Notes: a model not told the origin generated them from the letters alone. A stretch of DNA of 61,464 bases from Alphaproteobacteria bacterium (GCA_016861165.1 BOKV01000022.1:1-61464), one strand, 5' to 3'; counted from the stretch's first letter, positions 30,519-41,138 are shown. Numbers and translations are program-made.

Positions 30519-30774
30519 CAACCGCAATCCCGCCCGCATCGGCGTTGGTTTCCTGATCGAGCCGTGCCCGATAGAATGCTCCGGTCCGATTGTCAAAACC
30601 GCCGCCGCGAGCCGGCTCGATGGAATTCGGGCAACCCTCCGGCTCGGCATCCCTCACTTCCGGCCCGACGGCGCCACATTGTGCTTCCGGACGGGTCCCC
30701 AGTCCACCCATAACCGCAAATGCGGCAAAACAATGCGGCTTGCACGCCCTCCGCCGAGCGGTCATGAAAGCGTC

Positions 30775-31680
30775 ATGGCAGGATATCGCATCGGCGGCGT
30801 CGAATGCGCGCCGCGCCCGGTCGAACCGGGACTCTATCTGGTCGCCACGCCGATCGGCAATCTGGGCGACGTGACGCTGCGCGCGTTGGAGACGCTGGCC
30901 TCCGTCGCCATCATCGCCTGCGAGGACACCCGGGTAACCGCCCGGCTGCTGGCCCGCTACGCCATCACCACGCCGATGACGCCCTATCACGAGCACAATG
31001 CCGACCGGGCCGGGCCGAAGCTCGTCGAGATGCTGCTTGGCGGCGCGAGCGTCGCGCTCGTCAGCGATGCCGGCACGCCGCTCGTCTCCGACCCCGGCCG
31101 CCGCCTCGTCGAGGCGGCGCGGGCGGCCGGCATCGCCGTGCACCCCGTGCCCGGCGCCTCGGCCGTGCTTGCCGCGCTCACCGCGAGCGGCCTGGCCGGC
31201 GACAGCTTCCTGTTCGAAGGCTTCCTGCCCAATCGCGCCGGCCAGCGCCGCCGGCGGCTGGAGCAGTTGCGCGAAGTGCCGGCGAACCTGGTCTTCTTCG
31301 AAAGCCCGAACCGGCTCGCCGCAAGCCTCGCCGATATCGCCGCCACACTTGGCGCCGACAGGCGCGCGGCGGTGTGCCGGGAACTCACCAAGCTGCATGA
31401 AGAGGTGCGCTCGGGCACGCTTGGTGAACTCGCCGCCCATTACGGCATCCAGCCGGTGCGCGGCGAGATTGTCGTTGTCGTCGGTCCGCCGGCGGCGCCG
31501 GCCGCGGCGACCGCGCAGGACGCCGACGCCCTGCTCGAGCGCCTCGTGCCCGCCCACGGTCTCAGCCGCGCGGCAGCACTTGCCGCCGCCGAGACCGGAC
31601 TTGCCCGGCGTGATCTCTACCAGCGCGCGCTGCGCCTTGCCGGCCAGGCCGGCCGGCCGGCGCGCAAGCCCGGGCGATGA
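30775..31680 (+). CDS. rsmI: 16S rRNA 2'-O-ribose C1402 methyltransferase
   Basis: This tetrapyrrole-methylase-fold enzyme modifies C1402 of 16S rRNA. Motifs: GLYLVATPIGNLGDVTLRAL, CEDTRVTARLLARY, PYHEHNADR and ALVSDAGTPLVSDPG. The ATG at 30775 gives 301 residues; an upstream in-frame ATG at 30733 adds a poor leader. The stop overlaps the yraN start (ATGA). The rsmI-yraN-gshB order, divergent from the LpoA-like gene, is conserved in the order. Confidence 0.95.
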   Translation: MAGYRIGGVECAPRPVEPGLYLVATPIGNLGDVTLRALETLASVAIIACEDTRVTARLLARYAITTPMTPYHEHNADRAGPKLVEMLLGGASVALVSDAGTPLVSDPGRRLVEAARAAGIAVHPVPGASAVLAALTASGLAGDSFLFEGFLPNRAGQRRRRLEQLREVPANLVFFESPNRLAASLADIAATLGADRRAAVCRELTKLHEEVRSGTLGELAAHYGIQPVRGEIVVVVGPPAAPAAATAQDADALLERLVPAHGLSRAAALAAAETGLARRDLYQRALRLAGQAGRPARKPGR

Positions 31681-32054
31681 GGCGGCCGGCAGACGCGGCA
31701 GAGGCCGAGCGGCGGCGCCGGGCGCTGGCGCGCGGGCGCGGCGGCGAGTGGCTGGCGGCGCTGGCCCTGCGCCTCAAGGGCTACCGCATCGTCGACCGCA
31801 ACGTGCGCACGCCGCTCGGCGAGATCGACATCGTCGCGCGCCGGCACGACCTCGTCGTGTTCGTCGAGGTCAAGGCGCGGCCTGGCCTGGCCGAGGCGAT
31901 CGACGCGGTCAGCTTCGAGGCCGAGCGTCGCATCGTCAATGCCGCCGAGCTGTGGATCGCCCGCCAGCCCGACGCCGCGACCCTGTCGTGGCGCTTCGAC
32001 ATCGTCGCGGTGCGCCCGTGGCGCTGGCCGGTCCATGTCGAGGACGCTTTCTGA
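31677..32054 (+). CDS. yraN: YraN/UPF0102 family nuclease-fold protein
   Basis: This 125-residue protein of the UPF0102 family has a restriction-endonuclease-like fold: RGRGGEWLAALALRLKGYRI, PLGEIDIVARR and VFVEVKARP supply the E/D-x-K style active site. Its molecular function is not established; a role in recombination or DNA processing has been proposed. It overlaps rsmI by 4 bp. Confidence 0.92.
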   Translation: MRRPADAAEAERRRRALARGRGGEWLAALALRLKGYRIVDRNVRTPLGEIDIVARRHDLVVFVEVKARPGLAEAIDAVSFEAERRIVNAAELWIARQPDAATLSWRFDIVAVRPWRWPVHVEDAF

Positions 32055-32117
32055 ATTGCCAAGGATCGGCATGCCGCTCTAATGAGGCGTCGCCGAGCAA
32101 CCGGAGCGCCAAACGGG

Positions 32118-33056
32118 ATGGGACTGAAAGTCGGGGTCCAGATGGACCATGTGTCGCGGATCGCCATCAAAGGCGATTCCACCTTCGCATTGTGCCTGGA
32201 GGCGCAGGCGCGCGGCCACCAGCTCCATCACTACACGCCCGACCGGCTGCGCCTGCGCGACAACCGGGTCAGCGCGGCGATCGAAGCGATGACGGTGCGC
32301 GATGTCGAGGGCGATCATTTCATGCTCGGACAGAGGGCGGAGACCGACCTGTCGAGCCTCGACGTGGTGCTGCTGCGCCAGGACCCGCCCTTCGACATGG
32401 CCTACATCACCACCACCCACATCCTCGAGCGCATCCATCCGGCCACGCTCGTGGTCAATGATCCGGCTGCGGTGCGCAACTCGCCCGAGAAGATACTGGT
32501 CACCGAGTTCCCCGAGCTGATGCCAGAGACGCTGATCACCCGCGATTTCGCCGCCATCCGCGATTTCCGCCACGAGTTCGGCGACATCATCGTCAAGCCG
32601 CTCTACGGCAATGGCGGCGCCGGCGTGTTCAGGATCGGCTCGGGAGACCAGAACCTCTATGCGCTGCTCGAACTGTTCGACGGGCTGTTCCGCGAGCCGC
32701 TGATCGCCCAGCGCTACCTGCCGGCGGTGCGCGCCGGCGACAAGCGCATCATCCTGGTCGACGGCGAGCCGGCCGGCGCCATCAACCGGGTGCCTGCACT
32801 CGACGAGACCCGCTCCAACATGCATGTCGGTGGCCGGGCCGAGCATGCCGAACTGACCGAACGCGACCGGGAGATCTGCGCGACCATCGGCCCGCGACTG
32901 AAGCAGCTGGGCCTGATCTTCGTCGGCATCGACGTGATCGGCGATCGCCTGACCGAGATCAATGTCACCTCGCCAACCGGCATTCGCGAAATCAGGCGCT
33001 TCTCCGGCACCGACATCGCGGCGCTGATCTGGGACGCCATCGAGAAACGGCGCTAG
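32118..33056 (+). CDS. gshB: Glutathione synthetase
   Basis: This ATP-grasp enzyme joins gamma-glutamylcysteine and glycine. Prokaryotic GSH-synthetase landmarks are [55 protein letters not shown] and the [20 protein letters not shown] metal-binding end. The ATG at 32118 (312 residues) is the family start; an in-frame ATG at 32082 lies in the yraN-gshB gap. It is the third gene of rsmI-yraN-gshB. Confidence 0.95.
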   Translation: MGLKVGVQMDHVSRIAIKGDSTFALCLEAQARGHQLHHYTPDRLRLRDNRVSAAIEAMTVRDVEGDHFMLGQRAETDLSSLDVVLLRQDPPFDMAYITTTHILERIHPATLVVNDPAAVRNSPEKILVTEFPELMPETLITRDFAAIRDFRHEFGDIIVKPLYGNGGAGVFRIGSGDQNLYALLELFDGLFREPLIAQRYLPAVRAGDKRIILVDGEPAGAINRVPALDETRSNMHVGGRAEHAELTERDREICATIGPRLKQLGLIFVGIDVIGDRLTEINVTSPTGIREIRRFSGTDIAALIWDAIEKRR

Positions 33057-33131
33057 GGCGCGCGAGCCGGCCGGACTTTCGCCGGCGCCGCGCCGTGCTA
33101 TGCTGGCGCGGCCCAACGGAGAAGCCACCCC

Positions 33132-33293
33132 ATGCGAACCGTCCTGATGCTGCTCGCCTGCCTGGTCATTGCCGGTTCCCTGACGTCGTCGAATCCGCCG
33201 GCGCGCGCCGCCACCGACGACGCCACCGAAACCAATCCGCCGCCGCAAGGCCAGCGCCAGTGCGAGCGCCGGCGCGACACGCCGACTTCCTGA
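33132..33293 (+). CDS. Small exported hypothetical protein
   Basis: This 53-residue frame sits behind GGAGA. It has a clear signal peptide (MRTVLMLLACLVIAGSLTSS, with a probable cleavage after ARA) and a short polar mature part ending ERRRDTPTS, with one cysteine. A TATGCT box about 35 bp upstream of the start could be its -10. I do not recognise a family. It could be a real small secreted peptide or a chance frame; the signal peptide and ribosome site support the former. Confidence 0.5.
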   Translation: MRTVLMLLACLVIAGSLTSSNPPARAATDDATETNPPPQGQRQCERRRDTPTS

Positions 33294-33345
33294 CGTCAGC
33301 CGGGCCGGCGCTGGTGTGATCGCAGCCCAAGCGGGGGAGCGCGCC

Positions 33346-34127
<782 letters not shown>

Positions 34128-34131
<4 letters not shown>

Positions 34132-34544
34132 TCTATGCCATCCTGAAGATGCTGCACCTGCTGGCGCTGGTGTTCGGCGCGGCGGCGAGCCTCGGCAACA
34201 TCTATCTGCTGCTCGCCAGGGGGCCGCACGACCTGCCGGCGCCCGCGCTCGCCAATGCGCTGCGCAAGTGGTACCGGCTGACCGCGCTCGGCGCCATACT
34301 CCTCCTGTGGGCGACCGGCCTCGTCATGCTGCCGATGCGCCACGGCTTCCGGGTGGAGGGGTTCGCCCTCAACGCCAAGATCGCCCTCGCCGGCCTGCTG
34401 CTGGCGATCGTCTTCTACCTCAATTGGAAGGCTCCGGTCTGGGCGCGGCGCGGCGGGCCGCCCGCCTACCTGCCGGCGCTCCACCTCACCGGCGCGGCGA
34501 GCCTCATCCTGGCGGTGATCTTCGCCGTCGCCGCCTTCGCCTGA
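34128..34544 (+). CDS. Small four-helix membrane protein
   Basis: This 138-residue protein has four hydrophobic helices ([64 protein letters not shown]). Layout and His/Trp content resemble DUF2269/CopD-like small integral proteins, but I do not assign a function. It is translationally coupled to the crotonase gene upstream, which suggests a joint role, perhaps at the membrane in lipid or acyl-CoA metabolism (inference). Confidence 0.7.
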
Positions 34545-34597
34545 TGTCCGCGGCCCACGCGCGCGCCGGGCCGACGTGGTTGCGCCGCCGAAAAGTG

Positions 34598-34627
34598 CTG
34601 GCATTGGCCCGCCAGATCCACTATATG
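34598..34627 (+). promoter_or_regulatory. Probable rpsO promoter
   Basis: CTGGCA (34598-34603) and TATATG (34622-34627) are separated by 18 bp and read toward rpsO. The leader of about 125 nt that follows contains a second GGCATTGGCC-like word and small hairpins, as expected for a gene whose product S15 often represses its own mRNA. Confidence 0.4.
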
Positions 34628-34759
34628 CGCCGCCAATGGCGGGCATTGGCCTGCCTACAAGGGCCCCTGCTGGACGACATCCCGGCTGCGGGCGGCAAGA
34701 CAGACCTCCGGCCCGGCTGGCCGCGCGCCCCGGCCCGTACAAGACCCAGGAAAAGCCCG

Positions 34760-35029
<270 letters not shown>

Positions 35030-35035
35030 CGAATT

Positions 35036-35062
35036 GGCGGCGGCGCCGGCAGGCCCGCCGCC
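35036..35062 (+). promoter_or_regulatory. Stem-loop between rpsO and pnp
   Basis: GGCGGCGG (35036-35043) pairs perfectly with CCGCCGCC (35055-35062) around an 11-nt loop, 7 bp after the rpsO stop. No T run follows. In E. coli a hairpin in the rpsO-pnp gap is an RNase III processing site that starts pnp autoregulation; a similar role is possible here. The rest of the 285-bp gap shows no gene. Confidence 0.45.
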
Positions 35063-35314
35063 ATCGCATTTCGGCCCGGTTCTTCATGCGTCCGGGCCGG
35101 GATGGAGCAAAGTACGGCACCCGTGCCCGCCAGCGGGCAAAAGGGGCAGGATTACCGGATGCCTGGGGGCGGCGCCACGCCGGGAAGCCAGGCCTCTCGT
35201 TGTCTTGCCCGTGGGGGTGCCGAAAAACGCGTGGCATACCCAGGCCGACGCCCGGAATCCCGTCGCCAAACGGGCCGTTCCGCTACAAGCGTCCGCTGCA
35301 CACAGGAACAGGAC

Positions 35315-37438
35315 ATGTTCGACATCCACACCGTAGAAATCGAATGGGGCGGCCGCCCGCTCACGCTGGAAACCGGAAAGATGGCGCGCCAGGCCGACGG
35401 CTCCGTCGTCGCCACCTATGGCGAGACCGTGGTGCACGCCACCGTCGTTGCCGCCAAGGACCCGCGCCCGGGCCAGGACTTCTTCCCGCTGACGGTCAAC
35501 TACCAGGAAAAGACCTATGCCGCCGGCAAGATTCCCGGCGGCTATTTCAAGCGCGAGGGCCGTCCCAGCGAGAAGGAGACGCTCACCTCGCGCCTGATCG
35601 ACCGGCCGATCCGCCCGCTCTTCGCCGAAGGCTTCAAGTGCGAGACGCAGGTCATTGCCACCGTCCTCCAGCACGATCTGGAGAACGACCCCGACATCGT
35701 CGCCATGATTGCCGCATCCGCCGCGCTGACGCTTTCGGGCGTACCCTTCCTCGGGCCGATCGGCGGGGCCCGCGTCGGCTATATCGACGGCGAGTACGTG
35801 CTCAACCCGAATGTTGACGAGATGCCGGAATCCAGGCTCGATCTCGTGGTCGCCGGCACCCGCGATGCCGTGCTGATGGTCGAATCGGAGGCCAAGCAGC
35901 TCGACGAGAAGACCATGCTCGAGGCGGTGATGTTCGGCCATCGCGGCTTCCAGCCGGTCATCGACGCCATCATCGATCTCGCCGAGAAGGCCGCCAAGGA
36001 GCCGCGCGACCACACCGTTCCCGACCACTCGGAACTGGAAGGCAGGATGGCCGATCTGGTCAGCGCCGAAATCGAGGCGGCCTACCGGATCACCGACAAG
36101 CAGGCCCGCTACGGCGCGCTCGACGCAGTCAAGGCGCGGGTCAAGGAAGCCTTCCTCACCGAGGATTCGACCGCCGATGACGCCCAGGTGGTCGCCGATG
36201 TGTTCAAGCGCCTGCAGGCCAATGTCGTGCGCGGCGCCATCCTCAGGACCGGCTTTCGCATCGACGGCCGCGACACCGGCACCGTGCGCCCGATCGTGGC
36301 GGAGGTGGGCATTCTGCCGCGCACCCACGGCTCGGCCCTGTTCACCCGCGGCGAGACGCAGGCGCTGGTCGTCGCCACGCTCGGCACCTCCGACGACGAG
36401 CAGTATGTCGATGCGCTGACCGGTACCTACAAGGAGCAATTCCTGCTCCACTACAACTTCCCGCCCTTCTCGGTCGGTGAGACCGGGCGGCTCGGCTCGC
36501 CCGGCCGGCGCGAGATCGGCCATGGCAAGCTTGCCTGGCGCGCCATCCATCCGATGCTTCCGGCGCCCGACGAATTCCCCTACACGCTGCGCGTCGTCTC
36601 CGAGATCACCGAATCGAACGGCTCCTCGTCGATGGCCACCGTTTGCGGCACGTCGCTGGCGCTGATGGACGCCGGCGTGCCGATCAAGCAGCCGGTGGCC
36701 GGCATCGCCATGGGGCTCATCAAGGAGGGTGACCAGTTCACGGTTCTCTCCGACATCCTCGGCGACGAGGACCATCTCGGCGACATGGACTTCAAGGTGG
36801 CCGGCACCGAGGAGGGCGTCACCTCGCTGCAGATGGACATCAAGATCACCGGCATCACCGAGGAGATCATGCGCGTCGCGCTCGATCAGGCGCGCGAGGG
36901 CCGCCTGCACATCCTCGGCGAGATGGCCAAGGCGATCTCGGAAAGCCGCGGCCAACTGGGCGAGTTCGCGCCGCGCATCGAGCAGATCAACATCCCGGTC
37001 GACAAGATCCGCGACGTCATCGGCTCGGGCGGCAAGGTCATCCGCGAGATCGTCGAGAAGACCGGCGCCAAGATCAACATCGAGGACGACGGCACGGTTC
37101 GCATCGCCTCGGCTTCGGCCAAGGAGATCGAGGCGGCCAAGAAGTGGATCCACACCATCGTGGCCGAGCCCGAGGTCGGAGAGATCTACGAGGGCACGGT
37201 GGTCAAGACGGCCGATTTCGGCGCCTTCGTCAACTTCTTCGGCTCGCGCGACGGCCTCGTTCACATCTCGCAGCTTGCCGAGGGCCGTGTCGCCAAGACG
37301 ACCGACGTCGTCCAGGAAGGCCAGAAGGTATGGGTCAAGCTGATGGGCTTCGACGACCGCGGCAAGGTGCGCCTGTCGATGAAGGTGGTCGACCAGGCCT
37401 CCGGCAAGGAGATCGCACGGGAAGAGGCGGGCGCCTGA
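35315..37438 (+). CDS. pnp: Polynucleotide phosphorylase
   Basis: PNPase is the 3'-5' phosphorolytic RNA exonuclease of the degradosome. The 707-residue chain has two RNase PH domains ([32 protein letters not shown] with the FPPFSVGE loop), a KH domain ([20 protein letters not shown]), and a C-terminal S1 domain ([20 protein letters not shown]). The ATG at 35315 follows ACAGGAACAGG. A strong terminator follows at 37462. Confidence 0.97.
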   Translation: MFDIHTVEIEWGGRPLTLETGKMARQADGSVVATYGETVVHATVVAAKDPRPGQDFFPLTVNYQEKTYAAGKIPGGYFKREGRPSEKETLTSRLIDRPIRPLFAEGFKCETQVIATVLQHDLENDPDIVAMIAASAALTLSGVPFLGPIGGARVGYIDGEYVLNPNVDEMPESRLDLVVAGTRDAVLMVESEAKQLDEKTMLEAVMFGHRGFQPVIDAIIDLAEKAAKEPRDHTVPDHSELEGRMADLVSAEIEAAYRITDKQARYGALDAVKARVKEAFLTEDSTADDAQVVADVFKRLQANVVRGAILRTGFRIDGRDTGTVRPIVAEVGILPRTHGSALFTRGETQALVVATLGTSDDEQYVDALTGTYKEQFLLHYNFPPFSVGETGRLGSPGRREIGHGKLAWRAIHPMLPAPDEFPYTLRVVSEITESNGSSSMATVCGTSLALMDAGVPIKQPVAGIAMGLIKEGDQFTVLSDILGDEDHLGDMDFKVAGTEEGVTSLQMDIKITGITEEIMRVALDQAREGRLHILGEMAKAISESRGQLGEFAPRIEQINIPVDKIRDVIGSGGKVIREIVEKTGAKINIEDDGTVRIASASAKEIEAAKKWIHTIVAEPEVGEIYEGTVVKTADFGAFVNFFGSRDGLVHISQLAEGRVAKTTDVVQEGQKVWVKLMGFDDRGKVRLSMKVVDQASGKEIAREEAGA

Positions 37439-37461
37439 TCGGCGCGCGATGACGAATCGCG

Positions 37462-37498
37462 AACGGGCGCGCAAGTGGTTTGCGCGCCCGTTTGCTTT
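37462..37498 (+). terminator. Strong intrinsic terminator after pnp
   Basis: A 13-bp perfect stem (AACGGGCGCGCAA with TTGCGCGCCCGTT) closes a 5-nt loop and runs into TGCTTT. It lies 24 bp after the pnp stop and ends the rpsO-pnp transcript. Confidence 0.85.
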
Positions 37499-37527
37499 GG
37501 CGGGCGGCCTTGCCGTGCTTTCATCTG

Positions 37528-38538
37528 ATGACTGAAGACGACGTAGCCAGGACAATCGCCCTGGCGCTGGAACGCGGCCTGATGCCGCCGCCGGCGGGCG
37601 CGCCGTACGCCTTCCTCAATGCACGGCCGCTGCCCGGCGTCCCGGCAGCATGGCGGGATGCACTTGTCTGCGAACAGGGCTTTCGCCCCGACTATCTCGA
37701 CCTGCGCGAGGCCGGCTATCACGCCGAGCCGGTATTGGCCGACGCGCCGGCCGGGGTTGGCGGCGCCATTGTCCTGGCCGGCCGCCTGCGCGCCGCCAAC
37801 GAGCAGATGATCGCCCGGGTTTCAGCGATGCTGGCCGCAGGCGCGCCGGTATTGGTCGCCGGCGCCAATCGCGACGGCATCAAGACGCTGCGCGCATGGG
37901 TGGCCGGCCAGGTGGCGGTGGCGGACAGCCTGGCCAAGCACCACTGCACCGCCTTCGCCTTTAGCACGCGCGAGGGCGATCCGTTCGCATCCGTCCGGGG
38001 CGAAACGATCTCGCCAACGCTGTTCAAGGCGGAAGGCGTCGATGCCGGCTCGCGGCTGCTCGCCAACTTCTTCGACCGGCGCATCGCCGGCGATGTCGCC
38101 GATTTCGGTGCCGGCTCGGGGTTCCTGTCCGCCGAGCTGCTGGAGCGGGGCGGCGCGCTACGCCGTCTCGACCTCTACGAGGCCGACCACCTGGCGCTGG
38201 AGGCGGCCAGGGCGCGCCTCGCCGGGCTCGGTGCCGGCGTCGACAGGCGTTTCGTCTGGGCCGACCTCCTGCGCGAGGCGACCGGCGCGCGCTATGACTG
38301 GATCGTCATGAACCCGCCCTTCCACCGCGGCCGCGCCGCCGATCCGCGGATCGGCGCCGGCTTCATCGCCGCCGCGGCCGCTTCGCTCAAGGCCCGCGGG
38401 CGCCTGCTGATGGTCGCCAACCGTCAGCTTCCCTATGAGGCAGTGCTGGCGAAGCGCTTCGCCAGCCTCACCCGGCTGGCCGAAGGCCCGGTCTACAAGG
38501 TCTACGAGGCCGTGTCAGCCGAGCGGGGCCGGAAATGA
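37528..38538 (+). CDS. RsmC-like 16S rRNA (guanine-N2) methyltransferase
   Basis: This 336-residue class I SAM methyltransferase has a duplicated RsmC/RlmG-type layout: a degenerate N-terminal half and a C-terminal catalytic half with DFGAGSGFLSAELLERG (SAM loop) and the base-methylating motif NPPFH in WIVMNPPFHRG. The likely product is m2G1207 of 16S rRNA. The start is the ATG at 37528; upstream codons of the open frame lie inside the pnp terminator. A UUCG-type hairpin follows the stop. Confidence 0.85.
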   Translation: MTEDDVARTIALALERGLMPPPAGAPYAFLNARPLPGVPAAWRDALVCEQGFRPDYLDLREAGYHAEPVLADAPAGVGGAIVLAGRLRAANEQMIARVSAMLAAGAPVLVAGANRDGIKTLRAWVAGQVAVADSLAKHHCTAFAFSTREGDPFASVRGETISPTLFKAEGVDAGSRLLANFFDRRIAGDVADFGAGSGFLSAELLERGGALRRLDLYEADHLALEAARARLAGLGAGVDRRFVWADLLREATGARYDWIVMNPPFHRGRAADPRIGAGFIAAAAASLKARGRLLMVANRQLPYEAVLAKRFASLTRLAEGPVYKVYEAVSAERGRK

Positions 38539-38539
38539 G

Positions 38540-38563
38540 AGCGCCCGGCCGAAGCCGGGCGCT
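38540..38563. terminator. Terminator hairpin at the end of the RsmC-like gene
   Basis: AGCGCCCGGC and GCCGGGCGCT form a perfect 10-bp stem with a 4-nt loop, starting 2 bp after the stop codon. Read on the reverse strand the loop is TTCG closed by C-G, an exceptionally stable tetraloop. T runs are short on both sides (TTAT forward, CTCATTTCC reverse). It can serve converging transcripts. Confidence 0.65.
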
Positions 38564-38644
38564 TATCCGCTGCAGTTCCTCGCGTGGTGTGACGGGAATG
38601 CGGGGAGGGAGGGTACCTTTACTGCAGCGAATTCGTTGTTCGTA
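38540..38644 (-). ncRNA. Candidate FixK/FNR-controlled small RNA with anti-Shine-Dalgarno loop
   Basis: A FixK-type box at 38679-38692 predicts a class II start near 38644 on the reverse strand. The next 105 nt have no start codon. They fold as a first hairpin with a 9-bp stem (ACTGCAGCG 38621-38629 with CGCTGCAGT 38568-38576). Its 44-nt loop displays CCCTCCCTCCCC on the RNA strand (38602-38613), complementary to purine-rich ribosome sites. The UUCG hairpin at 38540-38563 then ends it. C/U-rich loops plus a terminator are a known plan of alphaproteobacterial sRNAs. The gene itself is a prediction. Confidence 0.4.
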
Positions 38645-38678
38645 TTTTTCTTCTTAAGCCATTCGGACCGCCTCCGCC

Positions 38679-38692
38679 TTGATCGAGGTCAA
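38679..38692. promoter_or_regulatory. FixK/FNR box in front of the candidate sRNA
   Basis: TTGATCGAGGTCAA fits the FixK/FnrN consensus TTGAY-N4-RTCAA exactly. About 33 bp away on the reverse strand is TTAAGA/TAAGAA at 38651-38657, a possible -10. No AT-rich -10 is seen in the forward direction. The box lies 14 bp beyond the DUF6455 stop. Confidence 0.55.
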
Positions 38693-38706
38693 ATGGCGGA
38701 ACTGTT

Positions 38707-38958
38707 TCAGGCCGACGCCCGCAACCGCTCGATCAGACCGGCATTGGGGCAGAAGGCCGGTGGCGGGCTGCCCTGGGAGGCATCCTCAAGCCAGTCACGG
38801 CAGGCATCGGTGTAGGCGCAGGCCGTGCAGCGCCAGATCGCATTCTTGAGCTCCATCTCGACCTCGCCGATGGCGCGCTCGCCGGAAAGGGCGCCCGTGC
38901 GCGCGAACATGGCGCTCATCAGCTCGACATGCTCGCCAATGCGTTTCCAGATGCCCAT
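38707..38958 (-). CDS. DUF6455 family small cysteine-rich protein
   Basis: This 83-residue protein (MGIWKRIGEHVELMSAMFAR at the start) has a central helical part and cysteines at IWRCTACAYTDACRDWL and PAFCPN, enough for a metal or Fe-S site. The family is known only as a domain of unknown function in alphaproteobacteria. The ATG at 38958 is preceded by GGGAGG. A perfect FNR box upstream predicts expression under low oxygen; a redox or respiratory role is inference. Confidence 0.8.
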   Translation of the reverse strand: MGIWKRIGEHVELMSAMFARTGALSGERAIGEVEMELKNAIWRCTACAYTDACRDWLEDASQGSPPPAFCPNAGLIERLRASA

Positions 38959-38985
38959 GGACGACCTCCCTCCGCAGCGGATGCA

Positions 38986-39032
38986 CGTTATTAATGCCAT
39001 GCCGCAGTGGCCGCTACCTTGATCGGGATCAA
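38986..39032 (-). promoter_or_regulatory. Class II FNR/FixK promoter of the DUF6455 gene
   Basis: TTGATCGGGATCAA (39019-39032) is a perfect TTGAT-N4-ATCAA anaerobox. Its centre is about 33 bp from an AT-rich -10 (CATTAATAAC on the reverse strand, near 38987-38996). That matches the -41.5 geometry of class II FNR-type promoters. The start codon is 61 bp from the box. Confidence 0.7.
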
Positions 39033-39092
39033 ACTCGGCAAGGATTTTCCTCGCGCGGCCGCCACAACCCGCGTGCGCCGCGGCCGGCCGGC

Positions 39093-39905
39093 TCAGTCCC
39101 TGGAAGTGTCGGTCGATTTCAGCTCCTCGATGCGCGGCATCGAGATGATTGAATAACCCGAATCGACGAAATGGATTTCGCCGGTGACACCGGACGACAG
39201 GCTGGACAGGAGGTAGAGCGCGGCGCCGCCGATCTCCTCGATCTCCACCGTGCGGCGCAGCGGCGCGTTGCGCTTCTGGTAGCTGAACATGGCCCGCGCG
39301 TCGGCGACCCCGGAGCCGGCCAACGTGCGCACCGGGCCGGCCGAGATGGCGTTGACGCGGATGTTGGCCGGTCCGAAATCGCTGGCGAGATAGCGCACGC
39401 TCGCCTCGAGCGCCGCCTTGGCCACACCCATCACGTTGTAGTTGGGCATCACCCGGGTGGAGCCGCCATAGGTCAGCGTCACCATGGCGCCGCCGCCAGG
39501 CATCATCGCGGCAGCGCGCCGGGCGATCTCGGTGAAGGAGAAGCAGGAGATGACCATGGTGCGCACGAAGTTGTCGCGCGTGGTGTCGGCATAGAGGCCC
39601 TTGAGCTCGGCCTTGTCGGAGAAGGCGATGGCGTGGACGAGGAAGTCGAGCTTGCCCCATTCCTGCTTGAGGGTGGCGAATACGGCGTCGACGGTGGCGG
39701 TGTCCTCGACGTCGCAGGGCAGCAGCAGGCGCGAGCCGACGCTCTCGGCCAGCGGCCGCACCCGCCGGCCGAACGCCTCGCCCTGATAGGTGAAGGCCAG
39801 TTCGGCGCCGTGCTCGGCCAGCCGCCTGGCGATGCCCCAGGCGATCGAGTGGTCGTTGGCGACCCCCATGACGAGGCCGCGCTTGCCGGCCACCAGACCT
39901 TCCAT
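39093..39905 (-). CDS. fabI: Enoyl-ACP reductase (NADH)
   Basis: This is the last step of the fatty-acid elongation cycle. The short-chain dehydrogenase fold has the FabI-type nucleotide site GLVMGVANDHSIAWGIAR and the catalytic Y-x6-K in YNVMGVAKAALEA. Length 270 is normal. It lies 9 bp downstream of fabB on the same strand. Together fabA-fabB-fabI form the unsaturated-fatty-acid operon facing irr. Confidence 0.95.
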   Translation of the reverse strand: MEGLVAGKRGLVMGVANDHSIAWGIARRLAEHGAELAFTYQGEAFGRRVRPLAESVGSRLLLPCDVEDTATVDAVFATLKQEWGKLDFLVHAIAFSDKAELKGLYADTTRDNFVRTMVISCFSFTEIARRAAAMMPGGGAMVTLTYGGSTRVMPNYNVMGVAKAALEASVRYLASDFGPANIRVNAISAGPVRTLAGSGVADARAMFSYQKRNAPLRRTVEIEEIGGAALYLLSSLSSGVTGEIHFVDSGYSIISMPRIEELKSTDTSRD

Positions 39906-39914
39906 GGCCGGCCC

Positions 39915-41138
39915 TCAGCTCTGGTGACGCTGGAAGACCAGCACCGCGTTGGTTCCGCCGAACCCGAAGGAGTTCGACAGCACCGTGTTGATTTCGGCGT
40001 CGTCGACGCGCTCGCGCACGATGTTCATGCCTTCGAAGGCGGGATCGAGCTCGTCGATGTTGGCGCTCTTGCAGATGAAACGGTTGTTGAGCATCAGCAG
40101 CGAATAGATCGCCTCCTGCGCTCCGGTCGCGCCGAGCGAATGGCCGGTCAGCGATTTGGTGGCCGAGATCGGCGGGCATTTGTCGCCCTCGCCGAACACC
40201 TGGCGGATCGCCTCGAGTTCCGGCCCGTCGCCGGCCGGCGTCGATGTGGCGTGCGGATTGATGTAGTCGATCGGGTCGTGGACGTTCTCGAGCGCCATGC
40301 GCATGCAGCGCACGGCCCCCTCGCCCGACGGCGCCACCATGTCGTAGCCGTCGGAGGTGGCGCCGTAGCCGATGATCTCGCCATAGATGCGGGCGCCGCG
40401 AGCCCTTGCGTGCTCGCGTTCCTCCAGCACCAGCACACCGGCGCCGCCGGCGATGACGAAGCCGTCGCGATTGGCGTCGTAGGCGCGCGAGGCGCGCTCG
40501 GGGTTGTCGTTGAACTTGCTCGACATCGCGCCCATGGCGTCGAACAGGTTCGACATCGTCCAGTCGAGGTCTTCCGAGCCACCGGCGAAGATGATGTCCT
40601 GGCGGCCGGCCTGAATCGTTTCGTAGGCGTTGCCGATGCAATGGTTGGAGGTCGCGCAGGCCGATGAGATCGAATAGTTGACCCCCTTGATCTCGAACTG
40701 GGTTGCCAGCACCGCCGAGGCGGTCGAGCTCATCGCCTTGGGCACCGCGGTCGGACCGACCCGGCGCGGCCCCTTTTCCTGGGTGACCAGCCCAGCCTCG
40801 AATATCGTCCGTGTCGAGGGGCCGCCCGAACCCATGATGATGCCGGTGCGCGGATCGACGATCTCGTCGCGTTCGAGCCCGGCGTCGCGGATCGCCTGGT
40901 CCATGGCGATGTAGTTCCAGGCCGTGCCCTTGCCCATGAAGCGGGCGGTGCGCCGGTCGAGCACCTCGAACGGGTCGAGCGAGGGCTCGCCATGCACCTG
41001 ACAGCGGAAACCGTAGCGGACATAGTCCTCGGCCCGCCTGATCCCGGATTTCGCCTCGCGCAGCGAGGCCAGGACTTCCTGGGTATTGTTCCCGATCGAG
41101 GAAACGATACCCATCCCGGTCACCACGACTCGCCTCAT
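39915..41138 (-). CDS. fabB: 3-oxoacyl-ACP synthase I
   Basis: This condensing enzyme extends the cis-unsaturated intermediate made by FabA. The catalytic Cys is in [18 protein letters not shown], with the two His in [12 protein letters not shown] and [15 protein letters not shown]. Length 407 is normal. The start is at the ATG at 41138. The 120-bp gap to fabA has no convincing gene; a small frame there is not conserved-looking. Confidence 0.95.
   Translation of the reverse strand: MRRVVVTGMGIVSSIGNNTQEVLASLREAKSGIRRAEDYVRYGFRCQVHGEPSLDPFEVLDRRTARFMGKGTAWNYIAMDQAIRDAGLERDEIVDPRTGIIMGSGGPSTRTIFEAGLVTQEKGPRRVGPTAVPKAMSSTASAVLATQFEIKGVNYSISSACATSNHCIGNAYETIQAGRQDIIFAGGSEDLDWTMSNLFDAMGAMSSKFNDNPERASRAYDANRDGFVIAGGAGVLVLEEREHARARGARIYGEIIGYGATSDGYDMVAPSGEGAVRCMRMALENVHDPIDYINPHATSTPAGDGPELEAIRQVFGEGDKCPPISATKSLTGHSLGATGAQEAIYSLLMLNNRFICKSANIDELDPAFEGMNIVRERVDDAEINTVLSNSFGFGGTNAVLVFQRHQS

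Noticed and set aside
35084..37555. Very long reverse frame (over 800 codons) across pnp
   Set aside because: It is antisense to a clear PNPase and is rich in Asp/Arg/His/Gly as expected from the GC-rich third-position shadow; no family is recognisable.
38959..40641. Reverse frame continuing from the DUF6455 gene across fabI and fabB
   Set aside because: Only the last 83 codons resemble a real protein; the rest is out of frame with two well-defined fab genes.
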